From assembly GCF_000502875.1 (NCBI RefSeq), contig NZ_AYWX01000008.1:115540-157332 (forward strand): a stretch of 41,793 bases of DNA. The letters are read 5' to 3'. Source of the DNA: Mesorhizobium sp. L2C084A000 (lineage in GTDB: Bacteria > Pseudomonadota > Alphaproteobacteria > Rhizobiales > Rhizobiaceae). The position numbers and the translations under genes are program-made. Each line of letters opens with the position of its first letter. The stretch's first letter is position 1. Shown in pieces: positions 40,830-41,793 of this stretch. A model generated the notes under the pieces. It made no database searches and had not been told where the DNA came from. It saw only the letters and a program-made list of their open reading frames with translations.

Positions 40830-41793
40830 CTACGCGGTTCCGTAGCGCTGCTTCAGATGGTTCACGAAATAGGTGGCGTTGAGCTTTTCGCCGGTGGCGC
40901 GTTCGAGCAGATCCGGCGTCGACCAGCGTGATCCCTGCGACCAGATTTTTTTGCGGCGCCACTCGTTGATCGCCTCGAAATTGCCTTTGGCGAGATCGTC
41001 ATCGGCGGCAGGATGATCCCGCGTCAGCGCCGCCCATTGCTGCGCCGCCATCATCGCGCCCAGCGTATAGGAGGGGAAATAGCCGAAGGCGGCCCCTGGC
41101 CAATGCACGTCCTGCATCGGTCCGTCGGCCGGATTGTCGATGGTGGAAAGACCGAGGTAATCGCGCATCTTGGCGTCCCAGGCTTCGGGCAGGTCGGCGA
41201 CCTCCAGCCGGCCCGCGACGAGCTCCTGCTCCAGTTCGTAGCGCAGGATGACATGCAGGGGGTAGGTCACCTCGTCGGCATCGACACGGATCAGGCCGCG
41301 CTCGACGCGATGCACATGCGGCAGGATATCGTCGAGCGACCAGGCTTCGCCGAGATGCTTTTCGACCACCGGCAGGGCCCAGCGCCAGAAGGCCGGGTTG
41401 CGGCCTAACTGCTTCTCGACGAACAGGCTCTGGCTTTCATGCACGGCCATGCCGCGCGCTTTGCCGAGCGGCCAGTGCGACCATGCCTTGGGCAGGTTCT
41501 GTTCGTAGAGCGCATGGCCGGTCTCGTGCAGCACGCCCATCAGCGCCGACAGGAAGTCGGACGTCTTGTAGCGGGTGGTAATGCGCACGTCGCTCGGCAC
41601 GCCGCCGCAGAAGGGATGGTGCGATACGGACAGAGAACCGTGGGTGAGGTCGAAGCCGACCGAAGCCATCATGGCGAGACCAAGCTCGCGCTGCCGGTCG
41701 ATCGCATAGCTGCCGGAGAGCGGCTTCACGGGATGCTTGGCCAGGCGCGCTTCCTGCGCGGCCAGGGCTTCCGGCACGAAGCCCTTCAGGAAT
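40830..41793 (-). CDS. M32-family carboxypeptidase (Taq type), C-terminal part; 5' end outside window
   Basis: This partial minus-strand frame of 321 residues is the C-terminal two-thirds of a zinc carboxypeptidase of peptidase family M32, which removes C-terminal amino acids from peptides. The zinc motif HETGH is encoded at 41514-41528, preceded by the family segment HPFCGGVPSDVRITTRY and followed by MAVHESQSLFVEKQLGR. The frame stays open to the window edge, so the GTG at 41777 is internal. It converges on the ABC exporter, 31 bp away. Confidence 0.93.
   Translation of the reverse strand, partial: FLKGFVPEALAAQEARLAKHPVKPLSGSYAIDRQRELGLAMMASVGFDLTHGSLSVSHHPFCGGVPSDVRITTRYKTSDFLSALMGVLHETGHALYEQNLPKAWSHWPLGKARGMAVHESQSLFVEKQLGRNPAFWRWALPVVEKHLGEAWSLDDILPHVHRVERGLIRVDADEVTYPLHVILRYELEQELVAGRLEVADLPEAWDAKMRDYLGLSTIDNPADGPMQDVHWPGAAFGYFPSYTLGAMMAAQQWAALTRDHPAADDDLAKGNFEAINEWRRKKIWSQGSRWSTPDLLERATGEKLNATYFVNHLKQRYGTA

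Overview
The window is chromosomal DNA of a high-GC alphaproteobacterium of the order Hyphomicrobiales (Rhizobiales), most likely Mesorhizobium or a close relative. This is inferred from the protein types, from a 6S RNA placed directly upstream of 5-formyltetrahydrofolate cyclo-ligase, from GapR (DUF2312) and a cysteine-free L31, and from short palindromic intergenic repeats of the kind scattered through rhizobial chromosomes. I see no prophage, insertion sequence, CRISPR array, tRNA or rRNA. Most of the window reads as core metabolism with a few accessory insertions.

Layout. 1-3221: the end of alanine racemase, two tandem Rnk-like proteins and D-amino acid dehydrogenase (D-alanine turnover). 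3226-5825 (minus): two overlapping lipoprotein genes, one phospholipase A2-like and one phospholipase D-like. 5922-9392: a LysR regulator and a divergent methylmalonate-semialdehyde dehydrogenase separated by a perfect 46-bp inverted repeat, then a duplicated gene tail, a strong terminator and a small secreted protein. 9447-13445: a GntR regulator divergent from a three-gene operon that fits trans-4-hydroxy-L-proline catabolism (deaminase, FAD oxidase, epimerase), with visible promoter and operators. 13780-20293: a complete branched-chain-type amino acid ABC importer (livH, livM, livG, livF, a small DUF6867-like membrane protein, livK); LivG carries an unusual C-terminal helix-hairpin-helix domain. 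20579-25263: pyruvate carboxylase, GapR and two small genes. 25346-29353 (minus): methionine sulfoxide reductase B, then a MoxR ATPase / GNAT / VWA (CoxE-like) / zinc-ribbon metallo-beta-lactamase cluster. 29502-32077: 6S RNA, 5-formyl-THF cyclo-ligase, a YmdB-type phosphodiesterase and a TerC membrane protein. 32108-32712: a BrnT/BrnA toxin-antitoxin module. 32719-34925: a cluster of two SRPBCC and two VOC proteins divergent from an ArsR regulator. 35133-38505: YebC, an RDD membrane protein overlapping a SelW-like redox protein, a 49-residue glycine-zipper protein, and a DUF1772 membrane protein divergent from a TetR regulator. 38571-41793: ribosomal protein L31, an MsbA-like ABC exporter and the C-terminal part of an M32 carboxypeptidase.

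The main functional theme is amino acid use: D-alanine, hydroxyproline, branched-chain amino acid uptake, valine/methylmalonate-semialdehyde oxidation and anaplerosis by pyruvate carboxylase. The most unusual items are the paired PLA2/PLD lipoproteins, the LivG-HhH fusion, the duplicated mmsA tail and the long inverted repeat in the lysR-mmsA promoter region. I did not find a clearly new multi-gene system. Functions are inferred from recognisable motifs and gene context only; no database search was possible.
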